NCBI GenBank assembly: GCA_955652635.1
Contig: CATPBN010000065.1
Coordinates: 1 to 8,524, forward strand
Direction: 5' to 3'
Origin: an uncultured Gemmatimonadaceae bacterium
GTDB taxonomy: Bacteria > Gemmatimonadota > Gemmatimonadetes > Gemmatimonadales > Gemmatimonadaceae
Length of the DNA: 8,524 nucleotides
Made by a program: the position numbers and the translations under genes
Notes under the pieces: generated by a model
What the model saw: only the letters and a program-made list of their open reading frames with translations
Databases searched by the model: none
What the model was told of the DNA's origin: nothing
Shown here: piece by piece, positions 6,534-8,524 of the stretch
Position numbering within the stretch: the first letter of the stretch is position 1
Layout of the letters: each line of letters opens with the position of its first letter

Positions 6534-7005
6534 CCGACCGGCGTCGGAGAGGCTGGATTCGTAAGCGCTGCTCTGGCGCGGTCGACCTCCTGCTCCCGCG
6601 CGTCAAGACGTGGTCGAAGAGCGAGCCGCCGTCGTTTCCGATTCCCCTGGGGGGCCTCAGCGAGAAAAAGAGAGCGTGGCTATAATCAGAGCGAGCTTCT
6701 TGCTCGTGGTTTGTCGCGGCGGTGGCAGATTCCGGTTTGGGAGCGCGCGGTTGCTCGCTCGCGCGAAACCGATTCGCAAACGCGGTTGACACCCGAACAG
6801 AGACAGGGCAACGTTGCAGGATCGTTTCAAAATCTGCGGCGGAAAACTCGACTCGTTCGAGGGCACGCACGTCGTGCTGGTGGATGACGTCGTCACGACC
6901 GCGGCAACGCTCAACGAGTGCGCAAAGGTGCTCTACGACGCCGGCGCGCGAATAATCAGTTACGCGACCTTTGGCCGGGCTCATGCAAGTGGGGACCGGC
7001 TTTAA
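6534..7005 (+). pseudogene. comF: Broken comF-type phosphoribosyltransferase remnant
   Basis: ComF-family sequence is spread over all three forward frames. In order: AVDLLLPR (6578-6601, frame of position 2), the typical ComF opening; then DVVEERAAVV (6607-6636, frame of position 1); PIPLG (6638-6652, frame 2); RKRERGYNQSELLARGL (from 6663, frame 3), which runs on through TDSQTRLTPEQRQGNVAGSF to about 6827; and KICGGKLDSFEGTHVVLVDD (from 6829, frame 1) to TAA 7003-7005. The PRPP-binding loop VVLVDDVVTTAAT is at 6871-6909. A normal ComF has roughly 100 residues, including a CxxC zinc-binding region, between DLLLP and the PIPL block; these are missing at about 6600-6607. Three further +1 frame changes lie near TTT (6635), G6 (6649-6654) and the TTTCAAAA segment (6825-6832). 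No start codon is obvious near the 5' end. ComF proteins act in DNA uptake or processing; no functional product is expected here. The clean neighbours argue against poor sequence quality, but sequencing error is not excluded. Confidence 0.85.
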
Positions 7006-7011
7006 CCAAAT

Positions 7012-7015
7012 GGAG
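7012..7015 (+). promoter_or_regulatory. Shine-Dalgarno for gap
   Basis: GGAG, eight bases before the gap ATG at 7024, is the clearest ribosome-binding site in the window. It fits a highly expressed gene that starts translation independently of the damaged upstream reading frame. Confidence 0.7.
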
Positions 7016-7023
7016 CTCAGGGA

Positions 7024-8040
7024 ATGGCAACACGGATAGGCATCAACGGATTCGGCAGAATCGGCAGGCAGGTCGTGCGCGCGGCGAAGAACCAGGGTGT
7101 AGCCGACCTGGATTTTGTCGCGGTGAATGATCTCACCGACACGAAGACTCTGGCGCACCTCTTCAAGTACGACTCGGTGCACCGCACGTATCAGGGGGAT
7201 GTCGAAGCCGGAAAGGACTCTGTGATCATCGACGGCGATGAGATCAAGGTGCTGTCCCAGAAGGATCCGGCGGCGCTGCCCTGGAAAGATCTCGGCGTCG
7301 ACATCGTGCTCGAGTCCACTGGGCGGTTCACGGACGCCGAATCCGCACGCAAGCATATCCAGGGCGGCGCGAAAAAAGTCCTGATCTCGGCCCCAGCCAA
7401 GGGCGAGGACATCACCATCGTGATGGGCGTCAACAGCGACAAGTACGATTCGGCAAAGCACACGATCGTATCCAACGCGTCCTGCACGACGAACTGCGTG
7501 GTGCCGATGGTAAAGGTCATTCGTGACGCGTTCGGCTTTCGTCACGCCTCGATGACGACCATCCACAGCTACACCAACGACCAGCAGATTCTCGACCTCC
7601 CGCACAAGGATCTGCGGCGCGCCAGAGCCGCTGCGCTCTCCATGATCCCCACCACGACAGGAGCGGCAAAGGCCACCTCGCTCGTGATCCCTGAAACGAA
7701 GGGGAAGATCGACGGGAGTTCGATCAGGGTGCCCACGCCCGACGTGTCCTTCATCATTCTCGCCGTGGAAGTGGAAAAGACGGGCGCGACGAAGGATTCG
7801 GTGAACGCCGCGTTCAAGAAGGCGGCGGCCGACGGGCCACTACAGGGAATCCTCCGCTACACGGAAGAAGAGCTCGTGTCGAGTGATTTCATAGGTGATC
7901 CTGCATCGTGCATTTTCGATTCGAAGACCACGAATGTCATCGACGGCAGTCTCGTCACGATTCACGGCTGGTACGACAATGAGTGGGGATACGCCTCGCG
8001 CTGCGTCGACATGCTGCGCTTCATGGGGTCGCGACTCTAG
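7024..8040 (+). CDS. gap: Glyceraldehyde-3-phosphate dehydrogenase, glycolytic NAD type
   Basis: 338 residues, normal for the tetrameric cytoplasmic enzyme that converts glyceraldehyde 3-phosphate, NAD+ and phosphate to 1,3-bisphosphoglycerate. The Rossmann loop is INGFGRIGR at 7-15. The catalytic site is SNASCTTNC at 150-158 with Cys154, paired with His181 (TTIHSYTNDQ, 178-187). Substrate-binding segments are HKDLRRARAAA at 194-204 and RVPTPD at 235-240. WYDNEWGYASR is at 316-326. NAD preference is suggested by Asp36 after Asn35 (VNDLTD) and by Leu192-Pro193 in LDLPHKD, as in the glycolytic enzyme of Geobacillus. It follows the comF remnant by 18 bases with its own strong ribosome-binding site. 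pgk starts 11 bases after its TAG, so the two form a glycolytic pair. A promoter for this pair may lie within or before the comF remnant, but I could not identify one. Confidence 0.98.
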   Translation: MATRIGINGFGRIGRQVVRAAKNQGVADLDFVAVNDLTDTKTLAHLFKYDSVHRTYQGDVEAGKDSVIIDGDEIKVLSQKDPAALPWKDLGVDIVLESTGRFTDAESARKHIQGGAKKVLISAPAKGEDITIVMGVNSDKYDSAKHTIVSNASCTTNCVVPMVKVIRDAFGFRHASMTTIHSYTNDQQILDLPHKDLRRARAAALSMIPTTTGAAKATSLVIPETKGKIDGSSIRVPTPDVSFIILAVEVEKTGATKDSVNAAFKKAAADGPLQGILRYTEEELVSSDFIGDPASCIFDSKTTNVIDGSLVTIHGWYDNEWGYASRCVDMLRFMGSRL

Positions 8041-8051
8041 CCGAGCGAAAA

Positions 8052-8524
8052 GTGAAAAAGAAAACCGTCCGCGATTTGACCGACGCGGAGCTGCGGGGCA
8101 AGCGAGTGCTCCTTCGCGTGGACTTCAATGTCCCGCTCGATGAGAACGGCGAAATAACCGACGACACTCGGATCCGTGCCGCTCTTCCAACTATCAAGCT
8201 CCTGCTCGAGCGCGGAGGACGTCCGGTCATCCTATCGCATCTCGGACGCCCGAAAGGAAAGCCGGAGCCGAAGTACTCGCTCCAGCCAGTAGCCAACCGG
8301 CTGATGGAGCTGATGCGTTGCAACGTGATCTTCGTCGAGTCGACCGACTCCGACGAGGCCGTCAAGGCGAGCGAGAATCTCAAGCCGGGTGAGATTCTCC
8401 TCCTCGAGAACACGAGATTTCTGGGCGGGGAGGAGAAAAACGATCAGCGTCTCGCTCGCTCGCTCGCCGCACTCGGGGACTGCTTCGTCAACGACGCCTT
8501 TGGAGCGGCGCACCGTGCGCACGC
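8052..8524 (+). CDS. pgk: Phosphoglycerate kinase, N-terminal part (cut by window edge)
   Basis: 157 codons are visible; a complete enzyme has about 400. It transfers phosphate from 1,3-bisphosphoglycerate to ADP, the step after Gap. Seen here are VRDLTDAELRGKRVLLRVDFNVPLD, written across residues 6-30, with the 3-phosphoglycerate-binding RVDFNVP; then DDTRIRAALPTI, SHLGRPKG, SLQPVANRL, LLENTRF and FVNDAFGAAHRAHA at the edge, all diagnostic for the family. The start is GTG 8052 (VKKKTVRDL), 11 bases after gap. It has only a weak purine-rich leader (GAGCGAAAA), and no other start lies between the gap stop and the conserved region. Coupling to gap is likely. Confidence 0.97.
   Translation, partial: MKKKTVRDLTDAELRGKRVLLRVDFNVPLDENGEITDDTRIRAALPTIKLLLERGGRPVILSHLGRPKGKPEPKYSLQPVANRLMELMRCNVIFVESTDSDEAVKASENLKPGEILLLENTRFLGGEEKNDQRLARSLAALGDCFVNDAFGAAHRAH

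Noticed and set aside
6681..6686. A perfect TATAAT in the comF remnant that could be a -10 box for gap-pgk.
   Set aside because: It is the Tyr-Asn codon pair of the conserved RERGYNQ motif, and no -35-like hexamer lies 16-18 bases upstream.
6691..6707. Short inverted repeat CGAGC-TTCTT-GCTCG as a possible terminator before gap.
   Set aside because: The stem is only five to six base pairs, there is no T run after it, and it lies in comF coding remnant.
6786..6791. TTGACA, a perfect -35 hexamer, upstream of gap.
   Set aside because: No -10-like sequence lies 16-18 bases downstream, and the bases encode conserved ComF residues (Arg-Leu-Thr).
6340..7605. A long open minus-strand frame of 421 codons opposite aroE, comF remnant and gap.
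   Set aside because: It has no recognisable domain, is His/Arg/Val-rich as expected from the reverse strand of a GC-rich coding region, and runs antisense to clearly real genes.

Overview
The window is a compact stretch of bacterial chromosome with a GC-rich, uniform base composition. Every gene I can support lies on the + strand, and genes overlap or sit only a few bases apart. Most of it is core metabolism and replication. I see no mobile element, phage gene, CRISPR array, tRNA or rRNA, and no defence cassette. From the gene order and from protein features (a family-4 uracil-DNA glycosylase with a long N-terminal extension directly before dnaB and radA, and the wording of ComF and DnaB), I favour Gemmatimonadota or a close relative. 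This is recall-based and only moderately certain.

Layout: the C-terminus of coaBC (1-183), family-4 uracil-DNA glycosylase (173-1105), replicative helicase dnaB (1059-2465), radA (2465-3859), a possible 14-codon mini-ORF (3860-3904), ispD (3901-4596), tsaC (4593-5264), a low-molecular-weight phosphatase of the protein-arginine-phosphatase (YwlE) type (5267-5713), aroE (5727-6533), a broken comF remnant (about 6534-7005), gap (7024-8040) and the first 157 codons of pgk (8052-8524, cut by the window edge).

From coaBC to aroE, stops and starts overlap or are spaced by 41 bases or less, so one polycistronic, translationally coupled unit is likely. It joins coenzyme A synthesis, uracil excision, fork unwinding and recombination (udg-dnaB-radA), isoprenoid precursor synthesis (ispD), tRNA t6A modification (tsaC), phosphoprotein dephosphorylation and shikimate synthesis (aroE). 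The gap-pgk pair forms the glycolytic 1,3-bisphosphoglycerate module and starts after the only 490-base interval without an intact gene.

Most worth a second look: (i) comF is disrupted by an internal deletion and at least three further frame changes, while all its neighbours are intact; (ii) the glycosylase has His where the third Fe-S cysteine of family 4 is expected; (iii) the phosphatase carries the Thr that marks arginine-phosphatase specificity and sits next to tsaC, as in Bacillus subtilis; (iv) ispD has a nine-G tract near its start and is preceded by a mini-ORF that bridges radA and ispD. I did not find a clearly new multi-gene system.
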